From Taudactylus pleione (Eukaryota > Chordata > Amphibia > Anura > Myobatrachidae): a stretch of 64,000 bases of DNA. Position 1 is the first letter of the stretch; the number at the start of each line of letters is the position of its first letter. The position numbers were made by a program, and so were the translations under genes. This document shows, in pieces, positions 23,692 to 35,700 of the stretch. The notes under the pieces are model-generated. The model made no database searches, was not told where the DNA came from, and saw nothing but the letters and a program-made list of their open reading frames with translations. The stretch spans positions 1,695,001-1,759,000 of the forward strand of contig JAUIMM010000135.1 in assembly GCA_031769625.1 (NCBI GenBank), read 5' to 3'.

Positions 23692-24290
23692 GGCCCTCAT
23701 TCAGAGCCGTTCGCTATTTGTGGTCGCTCGTTTAAAAACAAGGGGTGGCTATTCAAATGATCCGTACGCACATTGTAGTCTGTTCACACCTCTAAGTCTG
23801 AACGGGCGAGCAAAACATACGCTCGTTTATTTGTTAAAAACGCCCCCTGGCCGCTCGCATCCTACGTCATGTCCGCTATTTATTAGATTAATCGAGTACA
23901 TCGACCAGCGTATGAACTGCTCGCTATTCTTGTGGTTGGTGTTTGCTACCACAAATTTGCGAGCAGTTCTGGCTAAAAAATAACCCAGTGACGTGGTCAC
24001 TGACGCTGCTGTTTTAAATATGCACACCCATAAAACGCCCGTTTTGACCTTTAAGCACGCCTGCGTTCGGATCTCCACTCCCCATTTTCAAGCACCTTCC
24101 CCTGTTACCACCCACATACGCCTCATTCTGTCACTCAAAATAGCAGGCACTCGCTATATTGCGTACCAACGATTTTCGGCCGCACTGACTGGTTCGCGCA
24201 TGCGTACTAAAAACCGTACGCATGCGCAGATGTGCAAACATCGCTCGGAACGAGCGTACTGCCGCTAACGAGCGGCTCTGAATGAGGGCC
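23692..24290. mobile_element. GGCCCTCATTCAGAGC MITE, 599 bp
   Basis: Ends are GGCCCTCATTCAGAGC and GCTCTGAATGAGGGCC, a perfect inverted pair, flanked by AAT on both sides (23689-23691, 24291-24293). Three-base duplications are typical of PIF/Harbinger elements. No ORF of note. Confidence 0.8.
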
Positions 24291-25005
24291 AATGTCTCTG
24301 CCAATTGGGAGAAAATCTATACAATTCATTGCATGCATAACTTTCCACGTGTGCCCTGAATTGGTCTCACATGAGCCTTTGAATACAGCAATTTTAAAGG
24401 CACATGCAGAGAACGGTATGGCAAAGCGGTAAGGACAGAGCCTGTATCGCCATGGCTGCTGAGTATCTCTCAACTGTCCCTCTACTATTTAGTACAACTG
24501 TGGCAAAAAGTGTTTCTTTTTTATCATCAAAATCAGCCTTATCACAAATTTGTGGCAATAATTTTTTTTATATCATCAAAATCAGACTTCTCACCCCAAT
24601 CAGAGCTCTATTGATCAATAGGTCTATTCGCTGTGGATTCATATTTTAAAGATTACGTAAGCGATTCCCATATACACCAATCCCTAACATATAACGTGCA
24701 ATCCAGGGGCGTAACTAGGTATTTGAAGACTCCATATCGTTTCCCCATAGATTAGATACACCCCTTTGAATTGGTTGAACTCCAAAAGAACATCTGTTGC
24801 CTGCACCACCTGTCCCTAATGTCCATAAATCTGCACCTAATTATACAAGAGCAGACAAGGCGAAGCTCAGGGATTGCTCATTAATGTTTCTTTCTGCCAG
24901 AGCAATGCAAGCCTGAATTTGGGGGATTGTGGGAGTTCACACGCTCTAGGAAAATGAGCTTATTCTGTTATAGATAGTATAAAACTGTACATTCAGTATA
25001 TACAT

Positions 25006-25178
25006 GGGTGTAACTACCATAGGTGCAAGGGGTGCAGCTGCTATGGGGCCCAGAGCTGAGGGAGGGGGCATCTTCCTTGTCAAAGTTACATGTGTTATAT
25101 ACATTTTTCACCAATGGGTGGTACATAGGGGCCCTTACAAATTTTTACTATGGGGCCTTCAAATACCTAGTTACACCC
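25006..25178. mobile_element. Short MITE with GGGYGTAACTA ends, copy 2
   Basis: Ends are GGGTGTAACTA and TAGTTACACCC, with ACAT on both sides (25002-25005, 25179-25182). The interior matches 9451-9599. A further fragment (GGGGCGTAACTAGGT) is at about 24710. Confidence 0.8.
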
Positions 25179-25196
25179 ACATAAGCAAACGCGCAG

Positions 25197-25247
25197 GAGG
25201 GGGGGGGGGGGGAGGGTTCCAGTTGCCTAGAAACCCCCCCCCCCAGA
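25197..25247. repeat. Poly(G)-poly(C) hairpin repeat, copy 1
   Basis: A run of G, then GGTTCCAGTTGCCTAGAAACC, then a run of C. The same arrangement recurs at 45668-45716 after a similar AAGCAAAYGC lead-in. The G runs make base-calling here uncertain. Confidence 0.75.
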
Positions 25248-25387
25248 CCAGTACTTCAAATGAACAGCACAATAGCTATATTGTATAATACGATTTTTAC
25301 TAGAGCTGTGGCCAACACATTCAGTATAGGGGCCAGTAAGGAACTGAGCACTCCATTAGCGCACAGACCAGAATTGATCTTATTAAG

Positions 25388-25650
25388 GCCGAGATGTACT
25401 AAACCCCCGAAAATGCAGTTTTAGTGGGTTTTACCGCATTCCCCATATGTACAAAGCATGATGCTTATACCCGTTGGGTAGCACCACATTCAGGTGGTGT
25501 TACCCAATAGAAGCCTATGGGCTTCTTTTTGGGACGCTTCCCCTTGGGAGGGTTCAGATCGGATCCTCCCATGAGCCTCCACGGCCTGCGGCCTTCTGCG
25601 CATGCACAGAAAGACGTCAGAGGGACTTCTGGGTGTTAAACCAGGTATAA
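25388..25650. repeat. MITE-like repeat (AGCCTATGGGCTT family)
   Basis: Contains CCAATAGAAGCCTATGGGC and GAAAGACGTCAGAGGGACTT, shared with 20232-20595 and 44920-45250. Confidence 0.6.
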
Positions 25651-26689
25651 TTGTATATATCATTACCTAACTCTCTGCATGCAACCTTATATGAAAAAGA
25701 ACATAAAAGACTCACACTATAAAGGCTCTGGCAAAGCAAGAACAGTAAAAACACTTTGCTACAGAAGTAGCTTCAAATGCTTAATTATCCCCACACCCCA
25801 AGAATTTTCTTATCAAGAAATAACATGGGACAAGAAACATTAGTGATGTAACTGGTGGATCATTTCCAACATCGCAGACATTCTGTCTCTATTACATCAC
25901 TTATTACAGCAGTCACGAAAAATTATAGCACCATATTAATGATCATCACTAACAAAAAAAAAAACAAAAAAAAATCCTTAGATCAAAACAAAACTGATGC
26001 AGCGCACAAAAGCTGCCAACTGAAAGAATGGGAAATAGGCAGTAAATTTAAATTAAATATTACACTGGTGGAGTTGCGCTAAATGGACTTGTAATTACAA
26101 ATAAATACTTAACGTGGCAGAAATTAATTCAAGACACCAAATAAATCTAACATATATTTAATAAACACACAATAAGCATGTCAATAGTGGTATACAAATG
26201 ACATAACAATCACCTTAATATTATAAAAGTCTGTACAAACTATCATGCATTACCATGGAACTTCTTAGTTCCTAATAAAAACCTGCATAACTGGCAAGTT
26301 TACTAAAGGAAGCAAAAAACATAAAAAATATATATAAAAAATTGTATATTTCATATATAATGTGACCAATCTTGATCTGACAGTTCTCACCCGATCAAAG
26401 TCCACATGTGAGAGTCCTAATATCCCCTTGATTCTACCCAGGGGCTGACTGGCAACTTTTAGCCTGGGGGGCAAATGCATGCAGGCGGCCCTGGCAGAGG
26501 AGTAGCGTGTAGCCAGGGTGCCCGAAAGAACGTGCGTGCTACGGCGCCCCCCCCCCCCCTCAAGTGTTCTAGGGAGGAGGCGGGTCCATATGGGATTAAT
26601 GTAAGGTAAAAATAAAGATTAGGGGCAGCCCCCTGTTGTAGTGCCCATTTGCAGTGCCACCCTGTGCCACAGGAGGACACCCTTATGCA

Positions 26690-27264
26690 GGCCTCGAGTA
26701 GTGCCCCCAGTAGTGATCCCCCCTATGCAGTGCCCCTTGTGCCCCCAGTAGTAAGCCCCTTATATAGTGCCCCCAGTAGTGGTAACCCTTATGAAGTGCC
26801 CCTTAAATAGTGGCCCCAGTTGTAGTCTTCCCCCTATGCAGTACCCCCACTATTGCCCTTTATATAGAGCTCCCAGCAGTGGTCCCTCGATGAGGTGCCC
26901 CCAGTGATAGTCCCCTCCCCCCTATGTAGTGCCCCTAGTAGTAGTCCCCTCCCCCCTATGCAATGCTCCTAGTAGTAGTCCCCTCCCCTTGTAGTGCCCC
27001 TAGTAGTAGTCCCCCCCAGTAGTACCCCCAGTAGTAATAGTCCCCCCTTGTAGTGCCCCCAGTAGTAGTAGTCCCCCCCCTTGTAGTGCCCCCAGTAGTA
27101 GTAGTCCCCCCCCTTGTAGTGCCCCCAGTAGTAGTATTCCCCCCCTTGTAGGGCCCCCAGTAGTATTCCCCCCCTTGCAGTGCCCCCAGTAGCATTCCCC
27201 CCCTGTAGTGCTCCCAGGAGTCCCCCCCTGTAGTGCTCCCAGTAGTTCCCCCCCCCCCCCCCCC
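26690..27264. repeat. C-rich minisatellite
   Basis: Degenerate units of TTGTAGTGCCCCCAGTAGTA plus a C run, about 30-40 bp each, most regular at 27030-27200. On the minus strand it gives three overlapping glycine-rich ORFs that are artefacts of the repeat. Confidence 0.9.
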
Positions 27265-27596
27265 GCAGTAGAGACATAATAAAAACATTTTTTAAAAACA
27301 CACTTACCTGACACCCGCTTCTGCTCCTGGTCCCGCCGCCGAGATCAGCTCATCCGTCCGCCGCTTTGCATTATGGGAGTGACGCGTCCCGATTAATCCT
27401 ACAGTTCCCGGAGATGACGTGTGCTGCGAATGGCAAGGGGGCGTCTATATACACTTGCGAGCGCACTTTTCCGTAGCTCGCTAAGACATAGAGGGCGTCC
27501 TTAAGCGACGCAGTGCGAGCGCTTAATTTAAATATCTGGCCCCTTTTTGCCAGCGAGCGGGTCTGAATGAGCTCCTAGGAGTTATATTAATTATAG

Positions 27597-27997
27597 TACT
27601 CAGATCACTCCTGAACTTTGGGGATCCGAGTCGAACCGAGTCCCAGTTCGGAATCACTTTGGGGTTCCGTGTAGAACCAAGTGCCGACTCAGGCCTTCTT
27701 GCATGTTGGAACTCGAATTTAAAAACCGGATTTCACGTGTTTTTGAATTACATTTAAGTCCCTTCGTTGTGATTTCAGGTGCTGTGAGGTGGTCAAAATT
27801 GGCTGGAAATTACTGGAAATTAATGTTACTGATGTTAATAATAGTATAGGAACAAAAACAAGCCCAAAGTATATGCTTTTAGCTGTTTTCATACATTTTT
27901 AAATAAATCCAAAACCAAAACCGATTCCAAACCAACACACTTGAGGGTGGTTTTGGCAAAGCGAATGCATCCGGGTGTCTGTGCACATGTCTATTAG
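27597..27997. mobile_element. Diverged short derivative of the BED-hAT family
   Basis: The left part echoes the hAT 5' region (GGGGATCCGAGTCGAACCGAG). The right part echoes its 3' region (GCTGTGAGGTGGTC, GGAAATTACTGGAAATTAA, GTTAATAATAGTATAGGA, GAGGGTGGTTTTGGCAAA). It lacks the transposase, so it looks like an internal-deletion derivative. Boundaries are approximate. Confidence 0.7.
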
Positions 27998-28185
27998 AAT
28001 ATTAATCACCCAAAGAAAGAGTTAACACAATAGTTTGCTCATATAAGGAGTAAGCAGCTTGCAGCAGTTTTATTGGCCTGAGCAGTCATAACTGATCTTT
28101 CCTCAATGGCCACTAGAATGCCAACCAATCACAATACTCACTGAGATGGAGCAAAGTGGATCATGTGACACATGTAAGCAGCTTA

Positions 28186-28452
28186 AGCTGAGTACTCACC
28201 AAACCACGGTGCGACCCAGCGATGCAAAGATGCACACTGCACGATTCGGCCTACGATGGCACAATGTATCGTTTCATGCTGCATGTAACAGCAATGCATC
28301 ATCCGATCTGCCAAGCAGGACAGCATATGGGACGATGCGATGAATGACCGTCGTAAATGATGGATAGGGTGTGCACTACACACTATATGATGTGTACGAT
28401 ATATTGTTCAGATCCGGGTCAGAATGATACATCGTATAGTGTGTACCCAGCT
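28186..28452. mobile_element. AGCTGRGTACACAC MITE, 267 bp
   Basis: Ends are AGCTGAGTACTCACC and GTGTGTACCCAGCT, with TTA on both sides (28183-28185, 28453-28455). The three-base TWA duplication is that of PIF/Harbinger elements. Relatives are at 47795-48968 and 63384-63587. Confidence 0.8.
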
Positions 28453-28892
28453 TTACTCACAGTGTCAGCTTACTATAGTTTGATTTTTTCTCTATGTATC
28501 TGATGACTGCTAAATCATAAATAAACCAAAACCAATAAAACAAAAGTAAATTCCAGGAAATGTTACATTTGGAAATCTAAACTCAGGGCTTAGTAATAGT
28601 GAGTATATACCATGTTCCCAAAGGACAGGATGGAAATGGTGGACAGGTTAGAAATACCTGATATATGTGTTACTTACTTTACACAAGATCTAACACCATT
28701 ATAGAGTACAGTGACAATGGTCTGCACTTTATTCTAAATGCTATACCTGCGTACACAAATCCTTAGGGTGAAAGTAAACTGGAATAAATCCGGGGCTGGG
28801 AGTATAAAAGTCAGTGTCCTGCCATTTGGGAATTTTTGGGGTGGCCTTCATTCTGTGTGATATTTACACTCCCACACAATGTGTGTCACTTA

Positions 28893-29245
28893 TGCTGGCC
28901 ATACACGCTGCAATTATCGGGACGATCCGCCCGATATCGGCGGATCGCCGCGATAATTGTAGCGTGGGGGGGGGGGCGACCGAGGGTTAAATATTGCTCG
29001 GTCGGGCATGCTGGATTGTCCAGCATGCCCGTCCGATGCGATATTTACCCGGTAACTGTCGGCCGCATCGGGCAGTGTATGGAACAGGGAAATGTCTCCT
29101 CCCCCAGGGGCGGAGCGCAGATGTCGGGCTATACACTGTGAGATTTCTCTCACAGTGTATGCCGCGGACATCTGCGGCTGGCAGCCGGCCAGATAAAATG
29201 TCTGTCGGTCTGACAGGCATTTTATCTTGCCATGTATGCCCAGCA
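28893..29245. mobile_element. TGCTGGCCATACAC MITE, 353 bp
   Basis: Ends are TGCTGGCCATACA and TGTATGCCCAGCA, with TTA on both sides (28890-28892, 29246-29248). The GC-rich interior has several short inverted repeats (AATTATCGGGACGATCC region). PIF/Harbinger-like. Confidence 0.8.
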
Positions 29246-29299
29246 TTACAAAGACTAAAGTGGTTTGATCAAGCTGGGGAGGGTGTTAGGATTCAATAG

Positions 29300-29300
29300 A

Positions 29301-29328
<28 letters not shown>
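29300..29328. repeat. (AT)n microsatellite
   Basis: Simple AT run at the start of a stretch that carries GTCGACGTTTCGGTTC and CCTTTATCAAGACCTCAG, a short inverted motif seen in other dispersed repeats. Confidence 0.85.
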
Positions 29329-29331
<3 letters not shown>

Positions 29332-29901
29332 AAGGAGTCCTGCACTCTCAACTTTACATAAACATCATCGGGGTGCTTCCAAGAACCGACAGGCCCCTAA
29401 AATATTGTCTGTTTCCGCTGAGGGAAGGATGCGCTCGCCATTTAAATCAATTGTTCAATTTGTTAAAACATCATAATCCGATGAATATGGATCTCATCTT
29501 GGTCAGATGACTGTAAATCTCATCATGGTCTGGTCGACGTTTCGGTTCTCAACTGAACCTTTATCAAGACCTCAGTTGTCAGACATAAAACAATATTTCA
29601 GAAATAACGTGACATGATCTCAGCGTCTATCCGGACAAAGCAAATATCTCCAGATCAAAGACTAATGATCACACATCTCCATAGTGCGCAGGCAATGTAG
29701 AACAACCACAGGGGCTGGAGGAGACATTAAGCATCACAATGGCCTGGACATATACCAACAACAAGTGACCATGGAGGTCGATCCGCAGAGAACGCCGGCT
29801 GCCGCCATAAAAATATAAATATTTTTGATTAAACACTTTTTAATCAAAAATATTTATTTATTTATGCTATGTTATGTAAACCCTTTGTCTGCACTCACTG
29901 A

Positions 29902-30078
29902 GGGGCCAAGTACCAAGCCTTGGAGGGAGACAAAGTGGATGGAGATAATGTACCAACCAATCAGCTCCTAACTGTCAATTTTCAATCAAAACCTGTAAAG
30001 TGACAGATTGTAAGGAGCTGATTGGTTGGTACTTTATCTCCATCCAATGTATCTCTCTCCAAGGCTTGCTACATAGAC
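29902..30078. mobile_element. Palindromic MITE next to the hAT element
   Basis: GGGGCCAAGTACCAAGCCTTGGAG mirrors the right end (CTCCAAGGCTTGCTACATAG then ACCCC), with ACCAACCAATCAGCTCCTAA mirrored inside. TGA occurs on both sides. Confidence 0.7.
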
Positions 30079-30266
30079 CCCTGAGTCACTCAGCACCTGT
30101 GTATTCTAGGGGTGAGCGGGTTCGGATTTCTGAAATCCGAACCCCCCCGAGCCCCCCCGATCCGAGTCCGATCCGAGTCAGGCTCGACTTTTCCCGCCTG
30201 ACTCGGATCTGACATCGAGGCAAAACGTCATCTTCCCGCCTTCCGAGTCTCGCGGGTTTTGGATCC

Positions 30267-30274
30267 TATATAAG
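30267..30274 (+). promoter_or_regulatory. TATA box of hAT copy 1
   Basis: TATATAAG, followed about 30 bp later by CTCACTCGGCTG, a plausible initiator. The sequence is conserved at the same place in copy 2 (57186). Inferred transposase promoter. Confidence 0.6.
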
Positions 30275-30611
30275 GTACCCGCGTCGGCGCCATTTTCTCA
30301 CTCGGCTGTGGACAGTGAAGAGGGAGGGTGGGAGTTAGTGCTGTGTAGTGTAGTGTAGTGTAGTGCTGCTGTTGTCCACTACTTCAAAGTCCATAGGGGC
30401 TGGCTGTGTTGTGCTGTGCTGCTGTTGTTAATAGGGGCTGTGTCCACTACTTCAAAGTCCATAGGGGCTGGCTGGACTGTGTTGTGCAGTCAGTTCTCCA
30501 TAGGGGCTGTGTCCACTCCAAAGTCCTGTGCAGTGTCCCAGTCCTAAAGGGGTGCTGTAGTGTTGTCCAGGGGGTGCTCTGTCCATCAGGGGTGCTCCCC
30601 CCAAGTGCTAA

Positions 30612-32720
30612 AAAAATAATATATTTTCTGTGTTTGTGAATTGTGTGCGCAGTAGCCGCACGTGCATCAACAAAGTAGTGCCAAGCGTGCGCCTGTGTCA
30701 TAAGTAAAGGGCCGGCTGGCTTGACCGTTAAGGGTGCTGTAACCCCCGAAAGTACACTCCAGTCCAAACCAAAAAAAAAATTATTTTCTGTGTTTGTGAA
30801 TTGTGTGCGCAGTAGCCGCACGTGCATCAACAAAGTAGTGCCAAGCGTGCGCCTGTGTCCCATAAGTAAAAGGCCGGCTGGCTTGTCCGTTAAAGGGTGC
30901 TGTAACCCCCGAAAGTACACTCCAGTCCAAACCAAAAAAAAAATTATTTTCTGTGTTTGTGAATTGTGTGCGCAGTAGCCGCACGTGCATCAACAAAGTA
31001 GTGCCAAGCGTGCGCCTGTGTCATAAGTAAAGGGCCGGCTGGCTTGACCGTTAAGGGTGCTGTAACCCCCGAAAGTACACTCCAGTCCAAACCAAAAAAA
31101 AAATTATTTTCTGTGTTTGTGAATTGTGTGCGCAGTAGCCGCACGTGCATCAACAAAGTAGTGCCAAGCGTGCGCCTGTGTCATAAGTAAAGGGCCGGCT
31201 GGCTTGACCGTTAAAGGGTGCTGTAACCCCCGAAAGTACACTCCAGTCCAAACCAAAAAAAAATTATTTTCTGTGTTTGTGAATTGTGTGCGCAGTAGCC
31301 GCACGTGCATCAACAAAGTAGAGCCAAGCGTGCGCCTGTGTCATAAGTAAAGGGCCGGCTGGCTTGACCGTTAAGGGTGCTGTAACCCCCGAGAGTACAC
31401 TCCAGTCCAAACCAAAAAAAAAATTATTTTCTGTGTTTGTGAATTGTGTGCGCAGTAGCCGCACGTGCATCAACAAAGTAGTGCCAAGCATGCGCCTGTG
31501 TCATAAGTAAAGGGCCGGCTGGCTTGACCGTTAAAGGGTGCTGTAACCCCCAAAAGTACACTCCAGTCCAAACCCAAAAAAAATTATTTTCTGTGTTTGT
31601 GAATTGTGTGCGCAGTAGCCGCACGTGCATCAACAAAGTAGTGCCAAGCGTGCGCCTGTGTCATAAGTAAAGGGCCGGCTGGCTTGACCATTAAGGGTGC
31701 TGTAACCCCCGAAAGTACACTCCAGTCCAAACCAAGAAAAAAATTATTTTCTGTGTTTGTGAATTGTGTGCGCAGTAGCCGCACGTGCATCAACAAAGTA
31801 GTGCCAAGCGTGCGCCTGTGTCATAAGTAAAGGGCCGGCTGGCTTGACCGTTAAAGGGTGCTGTAACCCCCGAAAGTACACTCCAGTCCAAACCAAAAAA
31901 AAATTATTTTCTGTGTTTGTGAATTGTGTGCGCAGTAGCCGCACGTGCATCAACAAAGTAGTGCCAAGCGTGCGCCTGTGTCATAAGTAAAGGGCCGGCT
32001 GGCTTGACCGTTAAGGGTGCTGTAACCCCCGAGAGTACACTCCAGTCCAAACCAAAAAAAAAATTATTTTCTGTGTTTGTGAATTGTGTGCGCAGTAGCC
32101 GCACGTGCATCAACAAAGTAGTGCCAAGCGTGCGCCTGTGTCATAAGTAAAGGGCCGGCTGGCTTGACCGTTAAAGGGTGCTGTAACCCCCGAAAGTACA
32201 CTCCAGTCCAAACCAAAAAAAAAATTATTTTCTGTGTTTGTGAATTGTGTGCGCAGTAGCCGCACGTGCATCAACAAAGTAGTGCCAAGCGTGCGCCTGT
32301 GTCATAAGTAAAGGGCCGGCTGGCTTGACCGTTAAAGGGTGCTGTAACCCCCGAAAGTACACTCCAGTCCAAACCAAAAAAAAATTATTTTCTGTGTTTG
32401 TGAATTGTGTGCGCAGTAGCCGCACGTGCATCAACAAAGTAGTGCCAAGCGTGCGCCTGTGTCATAAGTAAAGGGCTGGCTGGCTTGACCGTTAAGGGTG
32501 CTGTAACCCCCGAAAGTACACTCCAGTCCAAACCAAAAAAAAAATTATTTTCTGTGTTTGTGAATTGTGTGCGCAGTAGCCGCACGTGCATCAACAAAGT
32601 AGTGCCAAGCGTGCGCCTGTGTCATAAGTAAAGGGCCGGCTGGCTTGACCATTAAGGGTGCTGTAACCCCCGAAAGTACACTCCAGTCCAAACCAAAAAA
32701 AAAATTATTTTCTGTGTTTA
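30612..32720 (+). repeat. 160-bp tandem array in the hAT leader, 13 copies
   Basis: Unit begins TTTTCTGTGTTTGTGAATTG, includes GTGTGCGCAG, GCCGCACGTGCATC (with a CACGTG E-box), AAGGGCCGGCTGGC and CACTCCAGTCCAAACC, and ends in an A run. The array lies between the TATA box and the transposase ATG. Variants GTTAAGGG and GTTAAAGGG alternate over the first ten units. The short minus-strand ORFs repeated here are artefacts. Confidence 0.95.
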
Positions 32721-32753
32721 GCCGCACGTATATATCAAATCGATATAACATAA

Positions 32754-35700
32754 ATGGAGGACCAAACTTTCTCCGATAAAAATAAAATAGAGAAAGATCA
32801 AGAACCACTTCCTCCTAGTGCTGAAGCTGCTGCCACTAGTCATGACATAGACGATAACATGCCATCAACGTCGTCTGCCAAGGCCGATGCCCAATGTCAT
32901 AGTAGAGGGCACATACAATCCCAAATGGCAAAGTTCAGGAAAATGACCTTGAAAAAGACATTTAAATCAGCTGAAGAGAAACGTAAACTTGCCAATATGC
33001 CATTTACGACACGGAGTGGCAAGGAACGGCTAAGGTCGATCCCTAGTATGTTCATGACTAGTGGTTCAGCTTCACATGACGATGGAAGCCCTCCTCCCAC
33101 TAAAAAAATCAAAAGAGTTAAGCTGGCAAAAGCACAGCGAAGAACTGTGCTTTCTAAGAAGATATCACAAATCCCCAAGGAGAGTCCAAGTGTGGTGGTG
33201 GTTGCGATGCCTGACCTTCCCAGCACTGGACGGGAAGAGGTGGCTCTTTCCACCATTTGCACGCCCCCTGCAAGTGCTGAAAGGAGCACCCACAGTCCAC
33301 TTGCTGATATGCAAATTGAAGATGTCACTGTTGAAGTACAACAGGATGAGGATACTGGTGTAGCTGGCGCTGAGGAGGAAGTTGGCGAGGAGGATTCTGA
33401 TGGTGATGTGGTTTGTTTAAATCAGGCTCCGGGGGAGACAGTTGTTGTCCGTGGGATGAAAAAGCCCATCACGGTCATGCCTGGGCAGAAGACCAAACAT
33501 TCCACCTCTTTGGTCTGGCAATATTTCTATCCAAATCCGGACAACAACTGTCTTGCCATATGTACCATATGTAAAGGTGAAATAAGTAGGGGTAGGGACG
33601 TCAACCACCTAGGAACATCCTCCCTTATACGGCACCTGCAGCGCGTTCATAAAAAGTTACTGTCAAGTTCAGAAACTTTGGCTAAGACCGTAAGCAGTCC
33701 AGGGACACCTAAATCCCGTTGTCCTGTTGTATCCAAGCGCCTGCAAACCACACCGTCAACTCCCTCCTCGTCAATTTCCTCCTTAGTCAGGATCGGAAGT
33801 AGTCCTGCAGGCCATGTCACTGGCATGACTGACTCTCCTATCCGGGATTCCTCTGGAGGATCCTGCATTGCTACGCCTACTGCTGCCGCTGCTGCTGTTG
33901 CTGCTGCTGGGAGTCGTTCATCATCCCAGAGAGGAAGTAGGAACACCACTACTTTTACTAAACAATTGACCCTCCAACAGTCCTTAGCGAGGAGGATGAA
34001 GTACGACAGCAGTCATCCTGAAGCAAAACGTATAACTGAGGCCTTGACTGCTATGTTGGTGTTAGACGTGCGTCCGGTATCCGCCATTAGTGCAGTGGGA
34101 TTTAGACAATTGATGGAGGTAGTGTGTCCCCGGTTCCAAATCCCGTCTAGATTCCACTTCACTAGGCAGGCGATACCGAGACTGTACAGAAACGTCAGAA
34201 AAAGTGTCCTCAGTGTCCTGAAAAATGCCGTTGTACACAATGTCCACTTAACCACGGACATGTGGACAAGTGGAACAGGGCAGACTAAGGACTATATGAC
34301 TGTGACAGCCCACTGGGTAGATGTATCACCTTACGCAGCAACAGCAGCAGCGTCACCAGTAGCAGCATCTCAGAAACGCCAGCTCGTTACAAGGCAGGCT
34401 ACGCTGTGTATCACCGGTTTCAGTAAGAGGCACACCGCCGACAACCTCTTAGAGAAACTGAGGGAAATCATCGCCCAGTGGCTTACCCCACTTAGACTCT
34501 CCTGGGGATTTGTGATATCTGACAACGCCACCAATATTGTGCGGGCATTACATCTGGGCAAATTCCAGCACGTCCCATGTTTTGCTCACACAATAAACTT
34601 GGTGGTGCAGAATTTTCTGAAAAGCGACAGGGGCGTGCAGGAGACGCTTTGGGTGGCCCGAAAAATTTCTGGCCACTTTCGCCATTCAGCGACTGCGTGC
34701 CGAAGACTGGAGCGCCAGCAAACACTCTTGAACCTGCCCCGCCATCACCTGAAGCAAGAGGTTGTGACGCGGTGGAACTCAACCCTCTATATGCTTCAGA
34801 GGATGGAGGAGCAGCAAAAGGCCATACAAGCCTATACATCCACCTATGACATAGGCAAAGGAGGGGGTATGCACCTGACTCAAGCGCAGTGGAGAATGAT
34901 TTCCGTGTTGTGCAAGGTTCTCCAGCCCTTCGAACTTGCCACACGTGAAGTCAGTTCAGACACAGCCAGCTTGAGTCAGGTCATTCCCCTCATCAGGCTT
35001 TTGCAGAAGCAGCTGGAGAAAGTGAAGGAGGAGCTAAGACGGAGCGATTCCGCTCGGCATGTGGGACTTGTGGATGAAGCCCTTCATTCGCTTTGCCAGG
35101 ATTCCAGGGTGGTCAATCTGTTGAAATCAGACCACTACATTTTGGCCACCGTGCTTGATCCTAGGTTTAAAGCCTATGTGGTGTCTCTCTTTCCGGCCGA
35201 CACAAGCCTGCAGAGGTGCAAAGACCTGCTGGTGAACACACTGTCAGCTGAAGCGGAACGTGACACGTCAACGGCTCCTTCTTCATTTTCTCCCGCAACT
35301 GGGGCTGCCAGGAAAAAACTTAGGTATCCTAAGCAACCCGCTGGCGGTGATGCAGGGCAGGCAGGACCAAGTTTGGACATCTGGTCCGGACTGAAGGACC
35401 TGGCAACAATTTCTGACATGTCTACTGTCACTGCATATGATACTGTCACCATTGACAGAATGGTGGAGGATTACATCGGTGACAGCATCCAAGTAGGCAT
35501 GTCAGACAGTCCATACCTGTACTGGCAGGAAAAAGAGGCAATTTGGAGGCCCCTGTACAAGCTGGCTCTATTTTACCTGAGTTGCCCCCCCTCCAGTGTG
35601 TACTCCGAAAGAGTGTTTAGTGCAGCCGGGAACCTTGTCAGCGAAAGGCGTAGGAGGTTGCTTCCACAGAATGTGGAGAAGATGATGTTCATCAAAATGA

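Noticed and set aside
26956..27314. Glycine-rich, collagen-like minus-strand ORFs in three frames
   Set aside because: Artefact of a C-rich minisatellite; all three frames are open only because the unit lacks stops.
30447..32808. Series of minus-strand ORFs of about 70 codons repeating every 160 bp (and again at 57415-59451)
   Set aside because: They are identical readings of the tandem array in the hAT leader, on the strand opposite the transposase; there is no independent evidence of coding.
33647..33949. Antisense ORFs within the hAT transposase (also 34492-34944 and 32897-33328)
   Set aside because: Shadows of the transposase reading frame; equivalent shadows occur in the decayed copy, as expected from sequence identity alone.
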